A DNA stretch of 64,000 nt from NCBI GenBank assembly GCA_947561395.2, contig OX387182.1:54459283-54523282 (forward strand). The letters are read 5' to 3'. Both the position numbers and the translations under genes were made by a program. The notes under the pieces are model-generated. The model was not told where the DNA came from, did not search any database, and was given only the letters and a program-made list of their open reading frames with translations. Shown here piece by piece: positions 1 through 11,700 of this stretch; the stretch's first letter is position 1; every line of letters starts with the position of its first letter. Source of the stretch: Buxus sempervirens (lineage: Eukaryota > Streptophyta > Magnoliopsida > Buxales > Buxaceae).

Positions 1-243
1 TTATTTTGACTCCTTGCGCAGGTGTCAAAATTAAGTGCAGTGGATGGCAGAATTATGGAGAGCATTTGGGGCTGTAAAGTGGTAGACTGGATTTTTATTC
101 CGGCGCAACGAGCTTCAAGGGGTATTATAATGGCTTGGAAGAATGTCAAATTTCGGAAGGCTTAGGTCTGGTTGGGTCATTTTTCTATCTCTGTGATGTT
201 GAAAAAGCATCAGGGAGTGATTTATTACTTTTATCATTATTTT
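1..243 (+). pseudogene. LINE ORF2 endonuclease fragment, plus strand, cut by the window edge
   Basis: A plus-strand frame from about 12 to 164 reads KLSAVDGRIMES, then VVDWIFIPAQRAS and GIIMAWKN. This matches the middle of the endonuclease domain of plant L1-type LINE ORF2, the part that follows the ILQETK motif. The frame ends at a stop near 164, and similar residues in another frame run to about 235, so it is decayed. It faces the minus-strand endonuclease start that begins at about 345. Confidence 0.6.
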
Positions 244-345
244 TTACTCCTGCAAAATTAAGAAATCAGGATCCCAGGACCTAATGCTGACCTTCACTCC
301 AGCCCTCTTATCATGGGCATTCAGCCCTCTAACATTCCATGACAG
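244..345 (-). pseudogene. LINE ORF2 N-terminus (endonuclease start), minus strand
   Basis: The reverse strand reads KILSWNVRGLN, then HDKR, ending in FLILQE directly before a stop at 244-246. ILSWNVRGLN is the hallmark start of the apurinic-like endonuclease of plant L1-type LINEs. The fragment breaks exactly where catalytic Glu of the LQE motif should be followed by TK. It lies just downstream of the ORF1 remnant on the same strand, in the normal LINE order. Confidence 0.7.
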
Positions 346-2060
346 GATTTTATAAATCGTGATACTACTTTCCCCTTCCTCACATTGGTCCCTCCAACCG
401 ATAGCGCACCATGAAAAACTTCTCTTTCAATCAAGGCTCACGACAATTCGTCCAACTCCTCTGTTTTCTTATTCAGCCCTTTTTCCTTTAGTCTGTCTAA
501 CTCAATTGCCGAAAACAGAGCCTTTGCCTCAGCTTCATAGCCTTCAAAAGACACCCCAAATACAGTAATCAGACTCATAATATATATTTTTGGTTACCAA
601 AAAAATAAAAGACTCATAATATTTTTCATGACCCATTCTAAAGCCTTCTCTGAAAAATCCAGATTTAGATTGGGAGAAACACAAACAACTTGGTCTTGAC
701 AATCTGCGCAAATAGGGACCACCTCCCCTGGTTCTCCACATGCCTTCAACAGGGACCCAAACCAGCATTTGCCTAAGAAAGAATAGGGGAGAAAGCTGAT
801 CCTTTGTATTGTCACTTGCATCACACTCCATGTCAACCGCTGCCTCGGTGCATTACTTTTCTAGCTGAATCCCAGCCACAGCAGAGCAAGAACAAGATGG
901 ATCGAGCATCCCAGGCTGAGTGCGATTGACAGAAATGGGAGAAGAATGAACTGCTTCCCACCTCCAGGTTTTCCCCGCCGGAAATATAGCTTCCTTATCC
1001 CTTCCCTTAGCCCTCCTGGAATAGACTTTAGGAGAGGCTTGCATGTTACAAACTTCTCTGACCTCACAACCCGTCCCATTACTCCTTAATCCCAACACAA
1101 CAGGAGATGCCACCTCCTCATGCCCATCCTCCTTCTTAAGAGGGTAACACGACTCCCTTCCTGCTGCTCCTATCTCTGGCATAGACGAAGTATGGTGAGA
1201 GAACGAGTCCGACCGTCAAAATTCTCCACCACCTGAACCAGATTTCTCCCTTATCTGCAAAAAACGCTCCATCATTTCCTCCACCCATCCTTCCACCTGA
1301 GCTTTCCAAGACAATTCAGCAACTTGCATCAGAGCTCGTACCCCAGACTCGCTTACTGCTGGACAAGAAACTCCTCGAGAGTTTGGAGATTCCTGGCTTC
1401 TTCCACCCACATCTACCTCCTTCACAGTCTCCGATCTACGACAGCCAATCTCTGGCAACTCATCAAAGAAGTCACCACCCACCGGCGACCACTTCTTGCC
1501 GCTACTGAAGCCGACGCTGTGATGCTAGACCTGGCCCCCCTCATCCAGCCCTGCTTCATTTCTGGGTTGAAGACAAGCCTTTGACCCACGGTTCCTTCTA
1601 TTAACTAACACCCACTCCGCCCCATCTGGTTCGCCCAAAGACCCGACCCCATTCACAACCAGGTCACCTAGGTGTTTGGACACATCGAGATTTGAATTTC
1701 CCTCTACCGAATAGCTCCTGCAATCTTCACTGTTCACCATCTTCTCTCCAGAACCACCTGCAACTACTTCTTTGAAGCTTCTGCGCCGGCTGCCTGAATT
1801 AGCTGATGACACCTGTAATGAAATCTCCGGCATGTCACACGCAGCACTTCCATCAGCAATGATCTGAACAAGAATGGAATACTTCCTTGAGCCATCCCAC
1901 ACCTCAACAGACACAAGGAATATTTTCGTGGTGTTCCTCCTTGAGCTTCAAGGAAAAGCCCCTTGCGAGTCTTCCAAAGTGACAGAACAATCCCACTGGC
2001 ACCACTCTTCCACATACCTTCCCTATGGCCTCCAAAGTGACAGAACTACCAGTTACCACT
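346..2060 (-). pseudogene. LINE ORF1 (gag-like) remnant
   Basis: Successive minus-strand frames (1525-1914, 1216-1482, 853-1182, about 440-570) read as pieces of one protein broken by stops and frameshifts. The first follows a stretch reading LEAIGKVCG, typical of the DUF4283-like region of plant LINE ORF1. The last pieces end with GYEAEAKALFSAIELDRL just before the ORF2 start. The middle is hydrophilic and Ser/Gly-rich, as usual for the ORF1 linker. I did not find an intact CCHC knuckle. Function in the living element would be RNA binding in the retrotransposition particle; this copy is not translatable. The 5' boundary near 2,060 is approximate. Confidence 0.55.
584..609 (+). mobile_element. 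Micro-insertion: 26-bp LINE 3' end with target-site duplication
   Basis: The 13-bp direct repeat agactcataatat (571-583 and 610-622) brackets 26 bp made of tttttggttacc plus an A-rich tail. The tail matches the 3' terminus of the LINE ending at 48,856 (tttggttacc plus poly-A). This is what an extremely 5'-truncated LINE insertion looks like. It interrupts the older ORF1 remnant and lies in the opposite orientation. Confidence 0.7.
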
Positions 2061-4360
2061 TCTATTCCCTAAGACTCATTACCACCACTGCTATATATCA
2101 TTGTTTTACGTATAGATTTTTTGTTTATTTTATTACTTTTAAACACATACAAGAAAGATTTTAGTTTTTTTTTTTTCTTCTTCCCTTTTTTCTCCTTCAT
2201 GTGGTTTAGACCAAACAGATTTTTTAAGGAGCTCCACTTTATATTTCATTCGCCAATGATCAACCCAATTACAAACTTAGATTTGCCTCTCTTTTACGCT
2301 TTTAATAGATGTAGCAAGGATAGCTCCATAGCAAGCATAGAACGAATAATATTTCGCATTGTCTTCAATAGTGGGAAATTGGAATTTCCTTGCTTTTGGG
2401 AATGATCACTCAGGACTCTCCTATTTACATCTTTGTTGTATTCTCACTATTTTGTGTACCATCAAAATAAAAAGTCCATTACTCTCTTTATCTTTAAGGT
2501 CTCATTCTCAACTCCAAATAGGTTTGCCATCACCAAATAAGCTCGTTCCCACAGGAAATAATCAAAATAAAGCATGTAACTTTATGCAGTACTCAAAGCA
2601 GTTTAATAAAACTACAAAGAAACTCATGGGTAAAAAAAAAAAAAAGGAAGCAATTATTAGAAACCAATATATATCATGAAAGTATACAGTAATTTCTCAA
2701 ATATTATAATTAGTTTCAATAGACCACCTATCCAATGTTCAATGCAAGTGCATTAATCCATGATTGTTTTCTTTTCCTTCCACAAATGAGTCTTGCAGAT
2801 TTCAGTATGCCATGCCATAATAAACTCAATTTGCCCAACATGTTAAGCAGAGAAAAAGACTTGGTCTGAGTTTTTCCTCGGAAACATCATTCCTCCACTT
2901 CTCAGAAGGCAAAATTTAATAGATGTTAGATCGTTAAATCAGATTAACAGGGTTCCTTTGGCCTACAAACCATACATAAGAGGTGAAACTTTTTGCATTT
3001 TAATGGTACATTTTAGTTTTTGATCATTGTATTTGTTGGAGCATGGAAGACATAAAGAGTGATACTAGTTGGTAGAGAACAGCAGTGAAGACCAGCATCT
3101 CCACAAACTCAACACCCCACCCCACCCCCTGGCCCAAAAACTTTATTCTCTCCTCAACAAATTTCTCCCTCTCTTAATGCCTAACTATCCCAGGCACTCT
3201 CTATCCTCTTCCCCACAGCCTCTCCCTGCCTTCCTTTTTTGTTCCCGCTCTTCAATTCTCTCCAACCCCAATCTGTTGCTATCACTTCTCATTATTCTCC
3301 TTAAACCCTCTTTCTCTCTCTACAGATTCCGTATCAGTGTCGCTCTTGCTCTCTCAGTACATAAAAATCAAGACCAAGTTTTGCACTCATATCACCTGAT
3401 GAGTGCCACCAAGCAAAACAAAAAGAATATGAAAGAAATGAGAAGGGAAAAGAGGGAATACTAATATTGGCCTTGAAGACTGATTGTTTAGCACAATGGT
3501 ACTCTAAAAAATAGTTAAACTCACTCGCATAATTGAGCAGTACACTTGGATAATCTTATCTCTTTTATAGACATGATTGTAGTACATACTTCGATAATAC
3601 TGACTTCTGCTTGCAACATGCAAAAGAAAAATTAGTTTCCAACACTACTAATAGACAAACACTGTGAAGTAAATCCTAAGAAAGTGAAGGTACATTTTTT
3701 TTTTTTAACCAATACCTTCTAATGTAAACGAAGTTCAAAGTATTCAATGATTTAAATACATTAATTTATCCAAATTCATGAATAATTATGGCACCTGTCA
3801 CCAAGTGCTTGGAACTGTTTGCATTAAAGCCACAATAAAATCTTGTGATAGAATCAAGTGGTCATGATCAAGATTTCAGCACTTTGATTGTCAGACTTAA
3901 GGTATTCAAGGTTGCATGTAATGCTTTACAGATGAGAAATAGAGATGTTTAAGTCAATAGGGGCATCTAGAGTCTGATCATACGGCTTAAATATACAACT
4001 TTCAGAAAAGCTAAGTTCTTGATGTAACACTAGGGTAATTACCTCCAAGATTTCATGTTCACCTCAAAGAACAGTTTTATGGTAGAGAACAAAATGGCAG
4101 ATTTCCTAAATTGCAGAAGCCATCTTCTTACAACATTACTAATACTAGTCATTTATTCTAAGCAGATCAAGAAAGACTATGTTTTGGATTTCAACTTCAA
4201 AATGATTTATGAACTAGTAACGTTGTAAATATTTCTTGTTCCAGGTCCACCATCTATAACGGCTACCTATTTTACTAGGGACTTGTTTATTTTCATCAAA
4301 AACGTATTTCTGAAACTTTGTTGTCTAGGAGCTAGCTACCTCTCAGTATTGAGGACATTT
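2061..4360. other. AT-rich spacer without recognisable gene
   Basis: No convincing coding frame or repeat boundary was seen. It includes a T-run near 2165-2183, an A-run near 2633-2646 and a C/T-rich tract at about 3090-3330 that opens a 131-codon low-complexity frame. The unseen downstream exons of the minus-strand FYVE gene could in principle lie here, but I could not recognise any. Confidence 0.4.
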
Positions 4361-4364
4361 TGGC

Positions 4365-4600
4365 CTAGATAAGATAATTGCTCTTTTTAAAGATCCAAAG
4401 CCCAGAACCAAGGAAGGAGCTAAAAGACAAGATCGTTAAATAATTCCAAGGCAAAGAACAGGACACAATACTCCCTTTCAAGAGGCTCCAATTAACACTC
4501 CCTTTCCAAAGGGTCCAAGTAACAACGGAAGGGACCATCTTCCACAGAACCCCTATCCTCCTAAAGATAGAGGAAATCAACCAGCTCAAAAATGATTCAC
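4365..4600 (-). pseudogene. Possible LINE fragment (linker before RNase H)
   Basis: A minus-strand frame reads GVLWKMVPSVVTWTLWK, resembling the LINE segment between the zf-RVT and RNase H domains, usually W-x-x-VP-x-x-x-x-WTLWKERN. The ERN part is out of frame and nothing else is conserved. Very old, or chance. Confidence 0.3.
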
Positions 4601-5186
4601 TTAAAGATCATGGTGTACAACCATTGAACTATAAAAGCCGTATCATACTATGGAATATACCAGTTTCCTGGCTACGAGGGTTCCTGATGACTATTGCGCC
4701 ATAGCAAGACAAGAAGCTCAAGACTATTTAAAGAAAATTATTGGGCAATAAAAATGGGTATGATATGTGGAACAATTCAAACACATAAAGTACAGGTAGA
4801 TGACTAGACTAAAGTGGTGACCCATGGCCCAGAGAGAGAACTTCAATATATAACAAGATCTTTACCTACTGCAGACTTCGCCTACAACATCTTGATTTAT
4901 GTTGATGTCAGAATTAGAGATTGTTTCTTGCATTAGGCCAAAAAACCAGTTGAAATTCATTCTATCAATCAAGATTGACCAAAGCAGATGACAAATTCAC
5001 TTCTCATCATTGAAGGATCCAAAATGATATCCACTGAAATATCGAATTAAGCAATGAAAGGGACAGGAACGAAGCACTGAATTTAAGCCAATATATACAT
5101 TCATGATTAAACTATGTCCAAAAAAATATCAATATTGCTGAGATTTCTAACTCACAGTAACCAGTTCTCATGTTTTATCTCCTGTT
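4601..5186. other. AT-rich spacer, nothing recognised
   Basis: No coding frame, structural RNA or repeat boundary that I can support. Confidence 0.4.
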
Positions 5187-6190
5187 CATCCTTTTTTTTC
5201 ATTTTTTGCTAATTGGTGAATATATTATTAGAAAGAAGGTCAGAAAGAATGTACAACAATACAGGACTTGTGTCCCAGGACTTTGGCCACTAGATCAAGA
5301 ACAACCTCCACCTACAAACCACCCATCACAACGGGGCATATTCTGCAAATTGTTATATATCCATAAACGGTGTCACATTCCCTTTCACCACTTTACAATA
5401 TGCCCAGACACTGCTCTACATTACCACTGATCAGGTTCTGTTTCATAGCACTTTTTTTCTTGCAAAGTTATCTGCGACATCATTAGCTGTACTTGGCTTG
5501 GCACATGATCAAATGATCTACTCAATCCACTTGTAAGGCATCTGCCCTGCCTGATACAGAGCAGAAATTTCCATGTCCCATCTCACCCCCTTCATCAACC
5601 ATATAATCATATGTGCATCCCCTTCGATCACTACATCTTTTATCCTTTCTTTCCTTGCTAAAAGTAAACCAATGAGGAGAGTCAGCAGTTCAGCTTGTTT
5701 GGAGTTGCCATCTTGTATTGGTCCACTAATGGCCATGATAATTCTTCCCTACAGATCCTCAAACACTCCACCAATTGCGGATGGTCATGGTTTACCCTAG
5801 GTAGATCCATCAAAATTGAACTTCACGAATCCTGTCCTAAGAGACTGCCATTGTGCTTTAATATGTTCTACCGATATTGATGAATTTCACATTGATGTCC
5901 AGTTCATCAGTATCTTCACTCAAAACTCCTCTGAGCTCTCATGATGCTACGACTGCTACAATGAACTCAGTTGCAGTTTCCTCAGGAACTTTTACATCCT
6001 CGTATACTCTTCCGTTTCTCTCCATCCATACGTGTCATATGATAGCTTATATAACCAGCTGAAAAAAATAATTTTATTCTACTCCTCAACCCCTTGAACC
6101 TCCACTGATTAAATACCTCAACTACAGTTCCTGGCATAACACATTCTATTTCGATCAACAAAACCAACCCCATATCCAGCTAAAAAGCTT
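5187..6190 (-). pseudogene. LINE 3' part: RNase H domain and tail
   Basis: Read on the minus strand, the segment starts with RFKG-LRSRIKLFF and HVWMERNGRVYEDV, the usual linker after the zf-RVT domain. It continues with FVKFNFDGS, IGGVFEDL, then KQAELLTLLIGLLLARK and DVVIEGDAHMII. These are the first catalytic Asp region, the AEL helix and the EGD strand of the RNase H domain (RVT_3). Stops and frame changes interrupt it (5,518; within GST*GKP; near 5,935). It ends with A-rich sequence near 5,190-5,210, fitting a LINE 3' tail. Its position relative to the ORF1 remnant is the reverse of element order, so it is a separate insertion. It lies downstream of FYVE exon 2 on the same strand and may be in an intron of that gene. 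Confidence 0.65.
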
Positions 6191-6546
6191 GCAATGAATA
6201 AATATGTAACTGATTCGCCTTGAAACATACAAAGAAAGCAAATTTTAGGTCATAATGATAATCATTTCCTTCCTTTTGAGGTGATCCCATTTATTTTGTT
6301 TAAGTAGTGCAGTCCACAGAAAAATGAAGTAAAATGAAATAATAAAAAGCCTTAATTTTTGTGGGAAAGAGGGGTTTTGCAAGTGATTTGGATTGGAATT
6401 TACAAATTTTTTTCATGTCAATGCAACAAGTCGATGAAATAAACAACTAGAAACATGTACTCCTTATGATGCCACAGCCAAAAATCTGATGTTTTGGTGA
6501 ATTATTTTCAACATAACTAAATATTTTCAGACAAATGAAAACATAC

Positions 6547-7232
6547 CTCTTCCTGCTCTACTTTTATGTCCATGACGCATCTCAAAACGTGCTGCTTCTT
6601 CTAGCTTTTTACAAGGTTCACAGATTCGCACTGGTGAATCACCTTGCCCACGTAAAATCATTCTATTCTGTGTGCAGCTGTTGCAAAACAAGCCCCCGCA
6701 CCGCCGGCAATGATGCTGAACATCCATGACAAAAAATACAAAGAAGTTGAAAGAGAATTATTACAAAATTTAGCATCCTAAAATGCAACGGAAAAAGAAA
6801 GATGTTACTGTTACGAATAATTTGTGCTTTAAAGCACATTAAATTAGAGCCTGAGGCAGGAAAGAAATAATGTACTGTAACCATTAGTTTGTCAAAATAC
6901 CTCCCCACTATTTCTAACTGAATAAATTATGAATCTAAGTTTTCATTAAACACAACAGAACAAACCAACAAAACTATGGAATCCACCATAGAGAGAGAGA
7001 GTGAAAACTTGATACAGTTAAAATGTACATTTCAAGTAATTTGTGGTTGTCTGCTATCAAAAATTGAACTTAATGACGAAGTATTCCTTCATATAATCAT
7101 GAAATCAAGATGATCAGGTCTTCTCAATGATCTTTTTCCCTACCATGAACTAAAAAAATAGAAATATTTCTCACATAGATCGTCCAAAAGCATTATTAAT
7201 TCACATTAGGTTACCAAATAGATCGTCCAAGC

Positions 7233-7273
<41 letters not shown>

Positions 7274-7809
7274 GAAAATTACTGCATAGATCAACAGGGA
7301 GGTTGAATTCGAAATATTTATCTCATAAGCACTAATTCAAGAGCACTCTTAATTTGTATAAGGTTATTTGAACGAATCATTGAAGCTGCATCAAAGGAAA
7401 AAAAAAACTCAACAAGAAAAAAATGGGAAATTTTCTGTACAGATCCAAAAGCATATTGAATCACAAATTTGATCTATAATAGATAAAACTGAACATGACC
7501 GTCCTTTGAGGACTCAAAAATGGGCTGACTTAATCACGGATCACAGTTTGTCTTATGAACAGAATGAAATCACACACTTAAAAATGTATAGAAATTCGCA
7601 CTAAAGGTATAATTTGAACAAAGGTTTTCAAATCAGCGAGAAATAATCGAAACCTAGGATGGGGACATGACATCGACGACGAAAGTAAGACGAACCTTTC
7701 GATTTATGAAGCTGAATTGAGAAGAACATCCCTGACAGTGAGACGCGTCGACTACCCAATTACTCCCTCGTAGTGACGGCTTAGCCGGCAATCCGATCTT
7801 CTCCAACAT
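6547..7809 (-). CDS. FYVE zinc-finger protein, exons 1-2 (5' part of gene)
   Basis: Two coding exons. Exon 1 is 7696-7809 (38 codons from ATG at 7809, starting MLEKIGLPAKPSLRG). It ends after INRK at a GT donor, phase 0. Exon 2 is 6547-6715, from the AG acceptor before HHCRRCGG to a GT donor after RAGRG, phase 1. Spliced, they give the complete FYVE signature: WVVD, CQGC, the RKHHCRRCGG basic patch, CNSC, RICEPC. This domain binds phosphatidylinositol 3-phosphate on endosomes. The N-terminal position of the finger and the LRGQGDSPVRICEPC core match a conserved plant family of FYVE proteins, which I cannot name to one member with certainty. Intron 1 (6716-7695) holds an AT/AG microsatellite. 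No later exon is recognisable before position 1; LINE remnants occupy much of that stretch. The gene therefore has a very long intron, continues outside, or is broken. Confidence 0.8.
7233..7273. repeat. (AT)n-(AG)n microsatellite in FYVE intron 1
   Basis: About 20 bases of alternating AT run directly into about 22 bases of alternating AG. Confidence 0.9.
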
Positions 7810-8353
7810 CTTTCTTCACGGATAGAAACGAAGAAATCGCGAAGCTACCGTCGAGAAAGCCAGAAGGTGATCGCTGATTAGAAATGTTTAAGCTCCCCGT
7901 TACAAATTTGAGAATTTCTATTAGTTTGGCCGAGGCACCGTTTGGATGACAAGACGAGAATGCCAAAAGTTGAAGAACGATGGCTTTTTTTTTCTTTTTT
8001 TTTAACATACGGAACTTACCTTTTCCTAGACAACATTAGGCCCGTTTGGATAGCAAGAGAATAGAAAAAAGTGAAAGAGAATAGGCTTTTCCCGCTTGTA
8101 GCGTTTGGATGATCAAGAAATTGTGGGGCCCACCGTTTCTCAAGAGAAAGAATGACGATAACTGCCTAATTTTATTTCATGCGCCAAAGGGTCGGATTCT
8201 GGGTCGCCAGAAACGCAACGCATACAACTTATCAACGATACCCTTTCAATTTCATCTCCTTCAGTCCAACTTACCAACGCACGCAACTTTCAACCTCGTC
8301 TCTAGAGTTCAGCATTACCGAGATTCACAGAACCACTCTTCACTACCTTCTTC
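7810..8353. promoter_or_regulatory. Upstream region of the FYVE gene
   Basis: This is the space between the FYVE start codon and the chromovirus insertion. It probably holds the 5' leader and proximal promoter; no clear TATA box was identified. Two motifs cgtttggatgacaag/cgtttggatagcaag, at about 7937 and 8043, look like ends of TIR elements. Confidence 0.4.
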
Positions 8354-8708
8354 TGATACGTGCATGGCATGATAGTTGTTTGAAGGATCAGCATTGGAGG
8401 ATCAAAGGATCAGCATTGAAGGATCAAAGGATCAGTTTAGATTTTTTTTTTGTTCTTATCTTCTAATAAGTTGTTGCTGGGATTGTTTAGAGGGTTGTTA
8501 TCTCTTAGGAGGTTGTTATCCTAAAGAGAGTTTCATTCCTAGAAATTAGGAAGTTGTTTAGGGAATGGTTAATAAAGTGGCGTAGGAAGGTAGGAGAAGT
8601 AAGTAAGTTTTATCTATTGTTTTTTTGAACGTCTTTGACGTTGAAGGGTTCCCCCTGGACGTGGGAAATTTATCTCAAAGAATTTGACTTTCTTCCAATA
8701 GCTTATCA
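8354..8708 (+). repeat. 5' LTR of chromovirus
   Basis: 355 bp, TG...CA termini. It contains a short direct repeat, ggatcagcattg(g/a)aggatc, near its start and a T-run near 8441-8451. Confidence 0.93.
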
Positions 8709-8710
8709 AT

Positions 8711-8722
8711 TGGTATCAAAGC
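8711..8722 (+). promoter_or_regulatory. Primer binding site of chromovirus
   Basis: tggtatcaaagc begins two bases after the 5' LTR. It is one base different from tggtatcagagc, which pairs with initiator methionine tRNA. Confidence 0.85.
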
Positions 8723-8752
8723 AATCGATCTTCTCGACCTATACCAGTTACG

Positions 8753-11700
8753 ATGGCAGATGGGACTAGGTCACAAGACATTCGTAAACTCGAAGATGGT
8801 ATGCGCAGCATGAAAGAGAATTCGGACAAACAGCATACCGAGTTAATGCAAATGATAGCTGCTATGAACCTCAAATATGATCAGTTGGTTTCTCAGCAAT
8901 CTCATGCACCTGAAAATCAAGCGACTTCGTCGTCTAACGGTAAGGGAGTTTGGACTGATCGATCACATGAGGGTAATACTCGCTACGTCAAACTGGAATT
9001 TCCACGGTTTGTAGGTGAGGATCCACGTGGATGGGTGTACCGATGTGAACAATATTTTCGATTGTTCCACACAGAAGAATGTCTGAAAGTCCACTTAGCT
9101 TCTATTCACCTAGAAGGTAAGGTCATACAATGGTTCCAATGGTTAGAACGCACAAAGGAAGGACTTACATGGGACGAATTCACGTCGGCCTTATGCACGC
9201 GATTCGGTCCTACTGCTTTTGAGGATCCTGTGGGAGAACTCACTAAGTTGCATCAGCAAGGTTCGGTTACAACTTATCAAGAAAAATTTGAGGAGCTTGC
9301 TAATCGAACAAGGGGTTTATCCGAGGAATTTTATATCAGCTGTTTCTTGAGCGGTCTTAAGGATGATATACGTACTAGCGTGCAAATGTTCAAACCAACA
9401 ACTATTACACAAGCCATTGGCTTGGCCCGGCTACAAGAAGAAGGAGCAGAAGCAGCAGCCAAGAGGACACGTCCTACATTCACAAGGCCTCCTACTACTT
9501 CAACAACTCCCAAAGCACAAACTCAATCGTCATTTCCCAATGTTCGCCGACTGACTCAAGCCGAGTTAAATGCAAAAAGAGACAAAGGCTTATGTTATTA
9601 CTGAGATGAACGCTATGTACCGGGACATCGTTGCAAGAAGAAGCAGTTATTCTTATTAATCGGAGATGACGACGACGGCGAGAGTGATGAACCGCACGAT
9701 GAGAAAGAGGACCTGGTTGTCGGTGGTTCTGGTGATTCTGAAGACGAATTACAAATCTCAGTACACGCCTTGGTAGGCGTCACTTCACATCACACCATGC
9801 GCGTTCGGGGATTCATCAAAAGAAGGCCGGTCATTATTCTGATTGACTCCGGAAGCACACATAACTTCTTAGATCCCGCTGTTGCTAAACGCACTGGATG
9901 TGAGGTACATACAACTCAACCTATCTCTGTTACAGTTGCTAATGGTGAACGTATACAGAGTTCTGCAATCTGCCGCCAACTCCAATGGGTGATGCATGGT
10001 TCTACATTCGAAACGGAAGTTCACCTTCTCAAGTTAGGAGGGTGTGATATGGTGTTAGGGATCCAGTGGTTAGCCACCTTAGGTGCTATTATGTGGGATT
10101 TCAACAAACTTCGGATGGAGTTTAGCATAGAAGGACGAAGACATGTCCTTCGAGGAGGAAAAAACGGAGAAGTAAAACTCTTGGATCAACGACAAATGGG
10201 TCGGTTGTTAAAAAAACCAACTCAAGGTGTCGTAGCTCATTTATGCGCCATGGAAGTTTCACAACAAACCGAGGTGATATCGCATGAAATATTTGAATTA
10301 TTATCCGTTTATGATGATGTTTTTCAGGAACCTCATGGACTTCCTCCCACACGCACACATGATCATTGTATTCCATTGAAGCCGGATGCACAACCGACTA
10401 GCGTAAGGCCATACAGATATCCATACGTCCAGAAAAATGAGATCGAGAAGCTGGTCAAGGAGATGCTTTCGTCTGGAATAATTCGTCCAAGTGTTAGTCC
10501 ATTTTCTTCCCCAGTAATTTTGGTAAGGAAAAAGGACAGCTCATGGCGAATGTGCATTGACTATCGGGCGTTAAATAACATCACGATCAAGGATAAATAT
10601 CCCATTCCGGTGATTGACGAATTATTGGACGAGTTACACGGATCCCAATTCTTCTCCAAGTTGGATCTACGCTCAGGGTTCCATCAGATCAGAGTACAGC
10701 CTCATGATGTACACAAAACTGCATTCCGTACTCACGATGGACATTACGAGTTCCTGGTCATGCCCTTTGGGTTAACCAACGCCCCGTCAACATTCCAGAG
10801 TTTAATGAACGAGGTATTCCGAGAACATCTTCGCAAGTTCATTCTTGTTTTTTTTGATGATATACTCGTATACAGTCGTAGTTGGTCGGAACACTTGAAT
10901 CATTTGGAGAAAACTCTCAAGCTTCTACGTGAGCATCAGTTATTCGTGAAATGCTCCAAGTGTTATTTTGGTCGCCGAGAACTTGAATACTTGGGACACA
11001 TTGTTTCCGATAAAGGAGTTGCAGCCGATCCTTCCAAGATAGAGAATATGCTCAATTGGCCGAAACCAAAAACCCTAAAAGCATTGAGGGGTTTTTTGGG
11101 ACTCATGGGATATTACCGACGTTTTGTACGTGATTACGGTAAGATATGCGCTCCTCTTACTGCTATGTTAAAAAAGAATAATTTCTTATGGACAGATGCA
11201 GCCGAGCACGCGTTTGAGCAACTTAAGCAAGCCATGACTACAACGCCGGTGCTAGCACTTCCGGATTTCTCTAAAACGTTCATTATCGAATGTGATGCTT
11301 CCGGCACCGGGATAGGAGGGGTCTTGATCCAAGAAGGGCGTCCCATTGCTTTTTTAAGCAAGGCCATATCTGAACGACATAGGGGCTTATCGACCTATGA
11401 AAAGGAGTTATTGGCACTGGTTTATGCTGTGAACAAGTGGCGTACATACTTGGTCGGCCAACACTTTCAGATCCGCACTGATCATCATAGCTTGAAATAC
11501 TTCTTGGAGCAAAGGATAACTACGTTAACCCAACAAAAATGGTTAACTAAGTTATTGGGCTACGATTACGAAATCGTCTTTCGACAGGGCAAGGAAAACA
11601 TAGTCGCAGACGCGTTATCACGAAATCACGAACTGAAAGCATTATTTATGGCAATATCAACCCCAACGGCTACATGGGTTTCACAGTTGAAGGCGGAATG

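Noticed and set aside
1..360. Twin-priming inversion of one LINE
   Set aside because: Twin priming places the inverted 5' piece upstream of the sense 3' piece; here the pieces converge tail to tail, which does not fit.
3069..3464. 131-codon frame rich in Ser, Leu and Pro
   Set aside because: C/T-rich low-complexity sequence with no recognised domain or splice context.
9602..9604. TGA as selenocysteine or programmed readthrough
   Set aside because: It replaces a conserved knuckle Cys by a one-base change and plants lack selenoprotein decoding; a point mutation is simpler. Readthrough is kept only as a test in the findings.
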